Assembly: GCF_003696235.1 (NCBI RefSeq)
Contig: NZ_RFFJ01000018.1
Coordinates: forward strand, 1 to 49,822
DNA from: Streptomyces triticirhizae
Lineage (GTDB): Bacteria > Actinomycetota > Actinomycetes > Streptomycetales > Streptomycetaceae
DNA: 49,822 nucleotides
Direction of reading: 5' to 3'
Part shown: one piece after another, positions 16,409-24,881 of the stretch
Layout: each line of letters begins with the position of its first letter
Numbering within the stretch: position 1 is the first letter of the stretch
Position numbers and translations under genes: made by a program
Notes under the pieces: generated by a model
The model's input: only the letters and a program-made list of their open reading frames with translations
Databases searched by the model: none
Told to the model about the DNA's origin: nothing

Positions 16409-17421
16409 AGGACCAGCTCCGATCGGCGGCGTGGATTGATCCGTTCGCGCCACAGCCCGGCGACGCCGGCGATGGCGAGGGTGGTGACCACGATGAACAG
16501 GCCGGGGAAGAGGGTGGGCCACCAGTCGCCGGCCGACAGCGAGCCACGGGCGCCGTTGATCATGGTGCCGAGGCTGGCCTGGTGCGCCGGGATGCCCAAC
16601 CCCAGGAAGGACAGCGCCGATTCGTGCCACACCGCGTGCGGCACCATCAGCACGGCGGCCAGGCCCGCCTGCGGCAGGACGGCGGGCAGCAGGTGGCGGC
16701 TGGCGACCCGCAGCCGGGAGGCGCCGCCGGATATCGCGGCGTCCACGAAGGGCCGCGCGCGCAGCGACAGCACCTCGGCGCGCACGATGCGGGCGGTGGA
16801 GACCCAGTGGGTCAGCCCGACCGAGGCCACCACCGGCCAGACGCCCGGCCGGAACATGGCCACGATGAAGATCCCCATCAGCAGGTGCGGCACGGCGGTG
16901 AACGTGTCCACCAGCCGCATCAACAGCCGGTCGACGCGCCCGCCGACCGCCCCGGCGAGGCAGCCGAGCGCCAGCCCCAGGACGCTGGCCACCAGCGCGG
17001 CGACCAGCCCGACCAGCAGCGAGACGCGCAGCCCGTAGACGCTGCGCAGCAGCAGGTCGCGGCCCATGTCGTCGGTGCCGAAGGGGTGTTCGACCGAGGG
17101 CGGCAGCAGCTTGGCGGTGAGGTCGACGGCCTGCTGGTCGAGCGGGAAGAACGCCGGGACCAGCAGCACGGCCAGCGCCGCGAGCCCGACCAACGAGACG
17201 GAGGCCACCGCGCGCACGCGGCGCGTGCCCCGGCGCGCGTTCCCGGCCGCACGCCACTCGGACGCTTCGCCCGCCGGGGAACGCTCCTGGGAGCCCGCGC
17301 CCTGCGCGGGCACCGGCGCCCGCGCCGCCTCGACGGTCGCCGGCCGAACCTCCCGGCCCGCCGGCTCCCGGGCCGGCTCTTCTGACATCGCTGGGGACAC
17401 TTCCGGAGGCATGGCACTCAC
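16405..17421 (-). CDS. nikC: Nickel/peptide ABC transporter permease, second (NikC/DppC-like)
   Basis: This 338-residue permease has a long polar N-terminal extension of about 75 residues, then the DppC-type core: HPFGTDDMGRDLLLRSVYGL, several membrane helices and the ATPase-contact loop FVDAAISGGASRLRVASRHL. The GTG at 17421 overlaps the nikB stop as GTGA; an ATG nine bases downstream is a possible alternative. Coupling through the whole operon argues that all five products form one transporter. Confidence 0.82.
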   Translation of the reverse strand: MSAMPPEVSPAMSEEPAREPAGREVRPATVEAARAPVPAQGAGSQERSPAGEASEWRAAGNARRGTRRVRAVASVSLVGLAALAVLLVPAFFPLDQQAVDLTAKLLPPSVEHPFGTDDMGRDLLLRSVYGLRVSLLVGLVAALVASVLGLALGCLAGAVGGRVDRLLMRLVDTFTAVPHLLMGIFIVAMFRPGVWPVVASVGLTHWVSTARIVRAEVLSLRARPFVDAAISGGASRLRVASRHLLPAVLPQAGLAAVLMVPHAVWHESALSFLGLGIPAHQASLGTMINGARGSLSAGDWWPTLFPGLFIVVTTLAIAGVAGLWRERINPRRRSELVL

Positions 17422-18404
17422 ATCTCGTTCAGGTCGACGCGCGGGTCGGCGAGGCCGTAGAGCAGGTCGGCCAGCAGGTTGCCCGCCAGCACCGCGAGCG
17501 CCGAGAGGGCGGTGAGCGCGGCCAGCAGCGGGAAGTCGGTGGACGTCGCCGCGCGCACGGTGGCCGAGGCGATGCCCGGCCAGCTGAAGACCGTCTCCAC
17601 CAGCAGCGCGCCCGTGATCAGCTCCGGGATGCGCGTGCCGACCAGGGTGAGCACCGGCAGCAGCCCGGAGCGCAGCGCGTGGCCGAGGAGCACGGTCCGT
17701 TCGCTCACCCCGCGCGCCCTCGCCCCGCGCACCGGGTCCTCGTGGAGCGCGTCGGCGACGCCCTGCCGGACGTAGAGCACGAACCACGGCGCCTGCGAGA
17801 TCGTCAACACGGCCGCCGGCAGCGCCAGATGGCGCAGCAGGGAGCCTGCGGTGACCGTGTCCTCGCCGGCCTCGGTGAGGCCGCCGGCCGGCAGCACGTC
17901 CAGTTGGAGCGCGAAGAGCCAGATCGCCAGCAGGGCCAGCCAGAACGGCGGCGCCGCCTGGAGAGTGTAGCTGAGCGAGGAGACGGCCCGGTCGAGCCAG
18001 CCGCCCTCGCGCCGCGCGGCCAGCACGCCGAGCGCGCAGCCCAGCAGCACCGAGCCGACGAACGCGACCGCGCACAGCAGCAGCGACCAGCCGACCCGTT
18101 CCGCGATCACCTGGGAGACCGGCTGCCGCAGCGCCAACGACTGCCCGAGGTCGCCGCCGAGCACCGAGGTGAGCCAGCTCCACCACTGCTCGACGAAGGT
18201 CCCGTCAGGCGAGAGGTTCTCGCGGAGCGCGTCCAGGGTCTCCTGGGAGGCGCTGGAGCCGTCGCCCACATAGCGCCGGACCGGGTCGAACGGCGAGGCG
18301 GCGGCCACCGCGAACATCCCCAGCGTGACCACGACCAGCACCGGGACGGCGGCGAGCAGCCGCCGTCCGACGAGCCGGGCCACGGCCGGCCAGGGCGCGC
18401 TCAC
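17418..18404 (-). CDS. nikB: Nickel/peptide ABC transporter permease, first (NikB/DppB-like)
   Basis: This 328-residue permease begins with the family-typical helix after LVGRRLLAAVPVL. It has about six membrane segments and the cytoplasmic contact loop GARARGVSERTVLLGHALRS. The GTG at 18404 overlaps the stop of the binding-protein gene (GTGA). With NikC it should form the membrane pore. Confidence 0.84.
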   Translation of the reverse strand: MSAPWPAVARLVGRRLLAAVPVLVVVTLGMFAVAAASPFDPVRRYVGDGSSASQETLDALRENLSPDGTFVEQWWSWLTSVLGGDLGQSLALRQPVSQVIAERVGWSLLLCAVAFVGSVLLGCALGVLAARREGGWLDRAVSSLSYTLQAAPPFWLALLAIWLFALQLDVLPAGGLTEAGEDTVTAGSLLRHLALPAAVLTISQAPWFVLYVRQGVADALHEDPVRGARARGVSERTVLLGHALRSGLLPVLTLVGTRIPELITGALLVETVFSWPGIASATVRAATSTDFPLLAALTALSALAVLAGNLLADLLYGLADPRVDLNEM

Positions 18405-20008
18405 GAGCGGACTCGCCAGTCCTCCACGTTCCACCACGGGCCGTGGCCGAGGCCGTGGTCGTGCGGCTCGACCTGGGTGGTGACCCCGTCCCAGGCGTCG
18501 GCCATCACATAGACGTGGTCGATGTGGGTGAGGAAGGTGTAGCCGGGGTTCTCGGCCAGCTCCCGCTGCACGGCCTCGTAGGCGGCCGCCCGTTCGGCCT
18601 GGTCGCCGCTGCGCCGGCCGAGGTCCAACTGCTCGTCCACGGCCGGGTTCCGGTAGTGGGCCATGTTGTTGTAGCCGTTGCCGGCCAGTTCGGAGTAGAG
18701 CAGGTTGTAGAGCTGGAAGTCGGGGTCGGCCGGGTCGCCGCCGCCGGAGAGCACCGCGTCCTCGGCGAGGCGGCCGTCGATGACCTCCCAGGAGCCGGAC
18801 TCGACGGTGATGTCGACGCCGACGTCCTTGGCGTCCGAGGCGTAGGCCAGGGCGTGCTCCTGCCGCAGCCGGTCGCCGGCCGGGTACCAGAGGGTGAACT
18901 CGGCGCGCTGCCCGTCCCGTTCGCGGATGCCGCCCTCGCCCTCCTCCCAGCCGGCCTCCTCCAGGATGCGGGCGGCCTCCTCGGGGTCGTGGGCGCGCTC
19001 AGTGCCCTCGGCGAACCAGGGGCTGGCGGTGGGGATGGCGTTGTAGGCGGGGTGGCCGGCGCCCAGCAGGATGGACTCGACCATCAGCTCGCGGTCGACG
19101 GCCAGGTCCAGGGCCCGGCGGACGGCGATGTCGCCGGTGACCGGGTTGTCCGAGGGCAGGGTGACCGCGCGGAAGTCGGCGCTCTCCGCGGTGATGGTGG
19201 TCAGGCCCTCCTCGTCGGCGAAGCCCTCGGCGAGGTTGGGCGGCAGCACGGCCGCGTCCAGGTCGCCGGAGCGCAGCCGGGTGGCGCGCACGTCGTCGTC
19301 CGGGATGATGGCCATGGTGACCCGCTCGACCTCGGGCGCGCCGCCCCAGTAGTCGGGGTTGGCCTCCAGCGAGATCCGCTCGCCGGCCGACCAGTCGGTG
19401 AGCACGTAGGGGCCGGTGCCGACCGGCTCGGTGTTGTACGAACCGGTGTTGACGTCCTGGTCGCCGGCCGCCTCCTCGGAGGCGATGGGCAGCACGGTGC
19501 GCTCGGCGAACGGGGCGTAGGGGTACTTCAGGGTGAAGACGACGGCGTGCTCGCCGTCGGCCTCGACGCTCTCGACGGGGTCAAGCTCGCCCTTGTTGGG
19601 GTTGTTGGTGCCTTCGTCGAGGATGGTCTCGTAGGTGAAGACCACGTCGGCCGAGGTGAACGGCGTCCCGTCGCTGAACGCGACGTCCTCCCGCAGCGGG
19701 TAGCGGTAGGTGAGCCCGTCCTCGCTGACCTCGGGCAGTTCGGTGGCGAGCGCCGGCTCCAGGCCCAACTCGTCGTTGTGGCGCAGCAGTCCGTCGAAGA
19801 TCTTGGAGTTGCCGTCCTTGCCGTAGCCGAGCAGCGGGCTGAGCGTCTCCGGCTCGTTGGCGATGCCCACCACCACGCTGTTCCGGCCGCCTCCGCCGCC
19901 GGACCCGCCGCCCTCGTCGTCACCGGGTGTCGAGCACCCGGCGGTCGCCACCAACGCGGCCACCGCCCCCGCCACGGCACCACCGCGCACCAGCCTGCGG
20001 ACCGTCAT
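18401..20008 (-). CDS. nikA: Nickel/peptide-binding lipoprotein (NikA-like, SBP family 5)
   Basis: This 535-residue family 5 solute-binding protein has an Arg-containing N-terminus and a lipobox near ATAGC, followed by a Gly-rich linker, so it should be a lipid-anchored surface receptor. Family features include VGIANEPETLSPL and FSDGTPFTSADVVFTYE. The last 22 residues contain HDHGLGH, which could contribute to metal binding. AGGGG sits eight bases before ATG 20008. The nickel assignment rests mainly on the Nur-box-like element upstream and the ABCDE gene order; by protein sequence alone a peptide receptor is equally possible. Confidence 0.75.
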   Translation of the reverse strand: MTVRRLVRGGAVAGAVAALVATAGCSTPGDDEGGGSGGGGGRNSVVVGIANEPETLSPLLGYGKDGNSKIFDGLLRHNDELGLEPALATELPEVSEDGLTYRYPLREDVAFSDGTPFTSADVVFTYETILDEGTNNPNKGELDPVESVEADGEHAVVFTLKYPYAPFAERTVLPIASEEAAGDQDVNTGSYNTEPVGTGPYVLTDWSAGERISLEANPDYWGGAPEVERVTMAIIPDDDVRATRLRSGDLDAAVLPPNLAEGFADEEGLTTITAESADFRAVTLPSDNPVTGDIAVRRALDLAVDRELMVESILLGAGHPAYNAIPTASPWFAEGTERAHDPEEAARILEEAGWEEGEGGIRERDGQRAEFTLWYPAGDRLRQEHALAYASDAKDVGVDITVESGSWEVIDGRLAEDAVLSGGGDPADPDFQLYNLLYSELAGNGYNNMAHYRNPAVDEQLDLGRRSGDQAERAAAYEAVQRELAENPGYTFLTHIDHVYVMADAWDGVTTQVEPHDHGLGHGPWWNVEDWRVRS

Positions 20009-20054
20009 CACCACACCCCTGCCCAGCGCCGAGCGCGCCGTCACCAACTTGTTG

Positions 20055-20071
20055 TTGCGAACCGCTCGCAA
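20055..20071 (-). promoter_or_regulatory. Nur-box-like operator upstream of nikA
   Basis: TTGCGA (20055-20060), five bases, TCGCAA (20066-20071) is a perfect inverted repeat 47-63 bp upstream of the nikA ATG. The Nur nickel-uptake regulator of Streptomyces recognises TTGCAA-N5-TTGCAA; this site keeps TTGC, the five-base spacing and GCAA. It lies in the AT-rich promoter stretch. With nickel bound, Nur should repress the operon. Confidence 0.65.
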
Positions 20072-20093
20072 TTAAAACAGGTGATCGGGTGGG

Positions 20094-20124
20094 CTTGTCC
20101 AGGGGTGCCCACTCCCTGGTCAAG
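20094..20124 (-). terminator. Hairpin after the CE7 esterase gene
   Basis: CTTGTCCAGGG (20094-20104) pairs with CCCTGGTCAAG (20114-20124) apart from one T-T mismatch. It lies about 27 bp past the esterase stop and upstream of the nik promoter, so it probably separates the two units. Confidence 0.55.
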
Positions 20125-20150
20125 GGCCTCGCCGTGCCGCCCTCCGCGCC

Positions 20151-21134
20151 TCAGTCCGTGGCGCCGAGGCCGTGCCGGGCCAGCCACTCCAGCTGCCGGA
20201 CGGACTGCGTGGAGAGCCCGCCGCCGTGGTCGCCGAACTCCCAGACGGTGATGTCCTTCTCGCCGGCGTAGCGGTTGTAGGCGGCGTAGACCGTGGACGG
20301 CGGGCAGACCGGGTCCATCAGGGCGACGCTGAACAGCGTGGGCGCCGTGGCGTCGGGCGCGAAGTGCTGGCCGTCGAAGTAGGCCAGCACGTCGAACACC
20401 CGGGCCGGCTCCACCCGTTGGTGCTGCCCCAGATAGGCCACCAGCTCCGAGTAGGGGCCCCGGCCCGCGAGGTCGGCGCCGCGCCGGTAGTCGCACAGGA
20501 ACGGCACGTCCACCAGCGCGGCGGCCACCGCGTCCCCGAGCAGGCCGGCCGTGGACAGCGCCAGTCCCCCGCCCTGGCTGCCGCCGGCGACCACCACGCG
20601 GGCCGGGTCGACGGCGGGGTGCTCGCGCAGCGCCTCCACGGCGCGCACGCAGTCGGTCATCAGCCTGCGGTAGTAGTACTCCTCGCGGCTGCCTATGCCA
20701 CGGGTCATGAAGCCACCGAACCACTGGGCGGTCGAGACCGGGTCGGGGTCGGGGGTGTCGTGGCCCTGCCCCCGGCTGTCCACCACGAGGTGGGCGTAGC
20801 CGGCGGCGCTCCACAGCAGTTGGTCCACGGGCAGGCCGCGACCGCCGCCATAGCCCTGGAAGCCGACGACGGCGGGGAGCGGCCCCGGGGCGTTCCTCGG
20901 CAGCAGCAGCCAGGCGGCGACCGGCTGGCCGTCCCAGCCGGGGAACCGCACGTCGAAGATGTCCACCGAGGCCAGCCGGACGTCCGTCACCGGCCGGTAC
21001 TCCACCTCGCGCCCCTCGCCCGCCGCCCGCGCCTGGTCGAGCGTGGCGGACCAGAACGCGGTGAAGTCCGCCGGCCGCTCGACGCCCGAGTCATAGCGTC
21101 GCAGTTCGTCCAACGAAAGATCGGTCAGCGCCAC
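20151..21134 (-). CDS. CE7 acetyl esterase (acetyl xylan esterase / cephalosporin-C deacetylase type)
   Basis: This 327-residue alpha/beta hydrolase of the AXE1 (CE7) family has nucleophile Ser in GGSQGGGLAL, Asp in DPVCPPSTVYAAYN and His in FGDHGGG, plus the family segment RGQGHDTPDP. CE7 enzymes remove acetyl groups from short xylo-oligosaccharides or cephalosporins and usually act inside the cell; no signal peptide is present here. The GTG at 21134 has GAGGAGG about seven bases upstream. It fits the plant-polysaccharide theme of the window. Confidence 0.92.
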   Translation of the reverse strand: MALTDLSLDELRRYDSGVERPADFTAFWSATLDQARAAGEGREVEYRPVTDVRLASVDIFDVRFPGWDGQPVAAWLLLPRNAPGPLPAVVGFQGYGGGRGLPVDQLLWSAAGYAHLVVDSRGQGHDTPDPDPVSTAQWFGGFMTRGIGSREEYYYRRLMTDCVRAVEALREHPAVDPARVVVAGGSQGGGLALSTAGLLGDAVAAALVDVPFLCDYRRGADLAGRGPYSELVAYLGQHQRVEPARVFDVLAYFDGQHFAPDATAPTLFSVALMDPVCPPSTVYAAYNRYAGEKDITVWEFGDHGGGLSTQSVRQLEWLARHGLGATD

Positions 21135-21272
21135 GGCCGGCCTCCTCAGTTCCTGACCGCGCCCGTTCCCGGGAGCGGCCCAATGATCAACGGCGGAAAG
21201 CTACGTCGCGCTTCGCCGCACGTCAACGGCCGTTTCGCGAGGGTGCCCCGTCGGCTGTGGTAACCACGGTCC

Positions 21273-22718
21273 ATGGATCTCGCCGTGGACCTCGCCGCCG
21301 ATCCCGACGCCTGGCTGCCCCGGCTGGTGCTCCAGCGCGGGCTGGCGGTGATCTATCTGCTCGCCTTCCTCGCCGCCGTCCGCGAGTTCCGGGTACTGGC
21401 CGGGGAACGCGGGCTCACCCCGGCGCCCGCGCTGCTGCGGCGGGTGTCGTTCCGCCAGGCGCCCAGCCTCTTCCACTGGCGTTACTCGGACCGCCTGCTG
21501 GCCGGCGTCGCCTGGCTGGGCGCGGCGCTGTCCGGGGCGATCGCGCTGGGCGCGGCCGACGCGGTGCCGCTGGCCGGCTCGATGGCGCTGTGGGCCACGC
21601 TGTGGGTGCTCTACCTGTCGATCGTCACCATCGGACAGCACTGGTACGCGTTCGGCTGGGAGTCGCTGCTGCTGGAGGCCGGCTTCCTGGCCGTCTTCCT
21701 GGGCAACGCCGCCATCGCCCCGCCGACGCTCACCCTGCTCCTGGTGGTCTGGCTGGTGGTGCGCGTCGAGCTGGGCGCCGGTCTGGTGAAGTGGCGCGGG
21801 GACCGCTGCTGGCGGCGGCTGAGCTGCCTCGACTACCACCACGAGACACAGCCGATGCCGGGCCCGTTCAGCTGGTACTTCCACCGGCTGCCCAGGCCGC
21901 TGCACCGGGTGGAGGTGGCGGCCAACCACGTCACCCAGATCGTGCTCCCGCTGGGCCTGTTCCTGCCGGGGCCGGTGGCCACCTGGGTGGCGCTGGCGGT
22001 GATCGTCACCCAGCTGTGGCTGATCGCCTCGGGCAACTTCGCGTGGCTCAACTGGCTGACGATACTGCTGGCGTTGGCCGCCGTGGACGGCGCGCTCGCC
22101 GCCCGCCACCTGCCGCTGCCGGCGCCGCCGGCCGACCAGCCGGCGGCGCCCACCTGGTTCACGGCGACCACGTGGGCGGTGGCGGCGCTGGTCGCGGCGC
22201 TGAGCCGGCACCCGGTGCGCAACCTGCTCTCCCCGCGCCAGCGGATGAACGTGATCTACAACCCGCTGCACCTGGTCAACAGCTACGGCGCCTTCGCGAG
22301 CGTGACGCGGCTGCGGCACGAGATCGTCCTGGAGGGCACGGCGGACGCGGAGATCGGGCCGGAGACGGTGTGGCTGCCGTACGGCTTCCACGGCAAGCCG
22401 GGGGAAGTCGGGCGCAGGCCACGCCAGTTCGCGCCGTTCCATCTGCGGCTGGACTGGGCGATGTGGTTCGCGGCGCTCTCCCCGCGCTTTCCCCGGCCGT
22501 GGATGCGGGAGCTGGTCGACCGGCTGCTGGCCGGCGACGCCGCGACGCTGCGGCTGCTGCGCCACAACCCGTTCCCCGACGAACCCCCGAGGTGGGTGCG
22601 GGCGCGGGTGCTCCGCTACCGCTTCACGACCTGGCGCGAGCGCCGCGCCACCGGCGCCTGGTGGCACGCCGAGCCGACCGGGGAACACCTCCCGCCCCGA
22701 CCCCGCCCCGGGGGCTGA
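21273..22718 (+). CDS. Lipase maturation factor-like membrane protein (LMF1/DUF1222)
   Basis: This 481-residue protein has at least seven hydrophobic segments and the LMF family landmarks: KWRGDRCWRRLSCLDYHHET with QPMPGPFSWYFH following, and NPLHLVNSYGAFASV near residue 328. The soluble C-terminal part starts there. LMF1 in animals helps lipases fold in the ER; the bacterial role is not established. No Shine-Dalgarno is evident before ATG 21273, and GTGGTAACCAC (21258-21268), a small inverted repeat, ends a few bases before it. A GCGGTA/TACCGC hairpin (22737-22754) follows the gene and may help end it. Confidence 0.85.
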   Translation: MDLAVDLAADPDAWLPRLVLQRGLAVIYLLAFLAAVREFRVLAGERGLTPAPALLRRVSFRQAPSLFHWRYSDRLLAGVAWLGAALSGAIALGAADAVPLAGSMALWATLWVLYLSIVTIGQHWYAFGWESLLLEAGFLAVFLGNAAIAPPTLTLLLVVWLVVRVELGAGLVKWRGDRCWRRLSCLDYHHETQPMPGPFSWYFHRLPRPLHRVEVAANHVTQIVLPLGLFLPGPVATWVALAVIVTQLWLIASGNFAWLNWLTILLALAAVDGALAARHLPLPAPPADQPAAPTWFTATTWAVAALVAALSRHPVRNLLSPRQRMNVIYNPLHLVNSYGAFASVTRLRHEIVLEGTADAEIGPETVWLPYGFHGKPGEVGRRPRQFAPFHLRLDWAMWFAALSPRFPRPWMRELVDRLLAGDAATLRLLRHNPFPDEPPRWVRARVLRYRFTTWRERRATGAWWHAEPTGEHLPPRPRPGG

Positions 22719-22792
22719 GCAAGCACCCCCGGCCATGCGGTATGGTTCTACCGCGCGCTGATCGAGGGCGAAGCCCCAGATCAGACGGGCAC

Positions 22793-22866
<74 letters not shown>

Positions 22867-22872
22867 CGGTGC

Positions 22873-22919
22873 TGAAGGCCCGCTGAGTAGGGGAATCCCC
22901 CAACTCGGCGGGCCTTCTG
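22873..22919 (+). terminator. Strong terminator hairpin after tRNA-Pro
   Basis: AAGGCCCG and CGGGCCTT form the base of a long stem that continues through GAGT/ACTC, with AGGGGAATCCCCC at the tip. It begins just after the tRNA 3' end and its descending arm ends in CTT. The following stretch up to about 23187 (about 270 bp) has no gene that I can support. Confidence 0.8.
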
Positions 22920-23200
22920 CCGTGCTGGACCGTGGATCACCGCACGACCCTCGGATGCCCCCGTGATTCCGTCGTGGGGACCAGGGGGCCAGAGGGCCGT
23001 GCCCAGGCGACTCCCCGTCAGATGATCGTTGAGAACCTCCCCAGCGGCGTGGATCGACTCGTCGCTCGGGTGCGGGCAGCGCCGCGGGGTGGCCGGCGAC
23101 CGGTGCCCGGCGGTCTTCCGCGGCGCACGCGCACCCAGCCGTGCTCCGGCGACAGCCGAACAGGAGAGCCCACCGGCGGCCGGTTCGTACACTGGCAACG

Positions 23201-24037
23201 GTGGAGGACCCTACGACCACCATGATCGAGGCGCGTCCGGCCCCCGCCCTGCGGCGGTACGTCCGCTCGTATGCCGGTTTCGACCTTCGCGGGTTCCCGG
23301 CGGGGGTGCACTGCGGTCCGCCGGGCCACGTGCTCACCGCGGTGATCAGTCTCTCCGACCCGTTGGAGGTCGCTGCGGGCGTGGACGACGGGTCACCGGT
23401 CACCCGATTCGGCAGCGTGGCCGGCGGCCTGATGCGCCGGTCCGTCGCGATCCACCACGACGGACGCCAGCAAGGCGTGCAGGTGTCGCTGACGCCGCTC
23501 GGGGCTCGGGCCGTCTACGGGATGCCCGCCGCCGCGCTCGCCCAACGGCTGGTCCCACTCGACGAACTTCTCGGAGCGCTCGGCACCGAGCTGGTCGATC
23601 GGCTCCGGGCGGTGACGTCCTGGGCCGCGCGGTTCGCCGTGCTGGACGCGTTGCTCCTGCGAGCCGTCGGCCGTCGCGTCGGCGGCGACCCCCGGTCGCG
23701 GGTTCGCCCCGAGGTGGCCGAGGCGTGGCGTCTCCTCGTCGCCGCGCGGGGCCGCGTCCAGGTGGGGGCGGTGGCCACGGAGCTGGGCTGGAGCCGCCGG
23801 TACCTCACCGAACGGTTTCGCGGCGAGACGGGTCTGTCGCCGAAGACCTTCGCCCGAGTTCTGCGCTTCGAGCACGCGCACGAACTGGCGACGGCGCACG
23901 TCACGCTCCCGTGGACAGATGTGGCGACCGCCTCCGGCTACGCCGACCAGGCCCATCTCGTCCGGGACTGGCGCGAGTTCACGGGCCGGTCACCGACGGT
24001 CTGGCGTCGCGGCGAAGTCCTTCTCAGGGCCGGGTAG
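23201..24037 (+). CDS. AraC-family transcriptional regulator
   Basis: This 278-residue protein has a variable N-terminal sensing domain and a C-terminal pair of AraC helix-turn-helix motifs (VGAVATELGWSRRYLTERF and WTDVATASGYADQAHLVRD). The family-typical FTGRSPTVWRR ends the domain. TACACT (23188-23193) ends seven bases before the GTG at 23201, pointing to a leaderless start there; ATG 23222 is the alternative but lacks a well-spaced Shine-Dalgarno. The cupin gene 80 bp downstream on the same strand may be a target or cotranscribed. Confidence 0.88.
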   Translation: MEDPTTTMIEARPAPALRRYVRSYAGFDLRGFPAGVHCGPPGHVLTAVISLSDPLEVAAGVDDGSPVTRFGSVAGGLMRRSVAIHHDGRQQGVQVSLTPLGARAVYGMPAAALAQRLVPLDELLGALGTELVDRLRAVTSWAARFAVLDALLLRAVGRRVGGDPRSRVRPEVAEAWRLLVAARGRVQVGAVATELGWSRRYLTERFRGETGLSPKTFARVLRFEHAHELATAHVTLPWTDVATASGYADQAHLVRDWREFTGRSPTVWRRGEVLLRAG

Positions 24038-24116
24038 TCACCGGCCGGCCGTCGCGTCGGATTCCGTTCCCTTTTCTTCAAGACCACCCGAGCGCTGACC
24101 CGTGACGATCGTCGGC

Positions 24117-24584
24117 ATGAGACTTGTCAACCACGAACACCGTGCCATCGACCTGCGGACCACCCCCGTGCACCTCGGGCTGGGATCGAGAGCGAACCCC
24201 ATCGAGGGCTTCGCCTGGGCCCCGGAGGTGCTCCGGGCCTACAGCACTGCGGTCGCGGCGGACGGCGCCGAGGGCCGGATGGTGACGATCATCGACGGCG
24301 ACGGCCTCGGCGACCACTGGGAGCGCCACCCCTCCGGCGATGAGATGGTCGTCTGCCTCAGCGGGTCGGTGACGGTCACCCGCGACGTGGACGGGGTGTC
24401 CGAGCGCGTCGTGCTGGGGCCGGGCGAAGCCACCGTCAACCCGGCCGGGGCATGGCACGCGGTCGATATGGCGGGGCCGGCGTCCATCCTGACCATCACT
24501 CCCGGCCTCGGCACCGACCACCGTCCCCGGACCGACACCTGCCCGACCGAGCACGTCGGCACGCCCGGCCCCCAGGCGCCGTGA
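24117..24584 (+). CDS. Cupin-domain protein
   Basis: This 155-residue single-domain cupin has motif 1 around HPSGDEMVVCLSGSVTVT and motif 2 around PGEATVNPAGAWHAVD, so its metal-binding histidines are largely recognisable. Such small cupins bind a metal and act as sugar isomerases, lyases or sensors; the substrate is unknown. ATG 24117 has no Shine-Dalgarno, while GACGAT ends seven bases upstream, again suggesting a leaderless mRNA. An in-frame GTG at 24102 is possible. The stop overlaps the start of an SGNH hydrolase remnant (GTGA). Confidence 0.82.
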   Translation: MRLVNHEHRAIDLRTTPVHLGLGSRANPIEGFAWAPEVLRAYSTAVAADGAEGRMVTIIDGDGLGDHWERHPSGDEMVVCLSGSVTVTRDVDGVSERVVLGPGEATVNPAGAWHAVDMAGPASILTITPGLGTDHRPRTDTCPTEHVGTPGPQAP

Positions 24585-24754
24585 CGACACGCGTCGCCTG
24601 TCTCGGCGACAGCCTCACTCGCGCACGGCTCAGCGTCGACTACCTGGACCCTGTCGAACGGCGCCACCCTCCGGGCGAGGTGCGGCTCACCCCGCTTCGG
24701 CGCCAACGGCGGAGCCCGACGGCATCGGTGATGAACGAGCAGATCGAGCGCTGA
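24581..24754 (+). pseudogene. Truncated, frameshifted SGNH/GDSL hydrolase remnant
   Basis: GTG 24581 overlaps the cupin stop and opens a reading frame with the SGNH block I nucleophile motif VACLGDSLT. It continues VDYLDPVERRHPPGEVRLT and then loses the family pattern. Removing one C near 24690 would restore RFGANG, which matches the start of block II. The frame ends at 24754 after 57 codons, against 180-230 for the family, and the catalytic Asp/His block is gone. The overlap shows it was once coupled to the cupin. Confidence 0.65.
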
Positions 24755-24881
24755 TCGCGACGCGGCCCGAGGGGCCGGCCGGGGGACCGGCCGGCCTCCA
24801 TGGGCGACGGCGGGCCAGGGGCGGACGCCGAAGGCGGCCTCGGCGCCCACAGATCCCGCCGGCGCGGCTGGCCGAGGCGGC

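Noticed and set aside
18443..20251. A 602-codon plus-strand frame opposite nikA
   Set aside because: Val/Gly/Arg-rich without motifs; nikA on the other strand matches a family over its full length.
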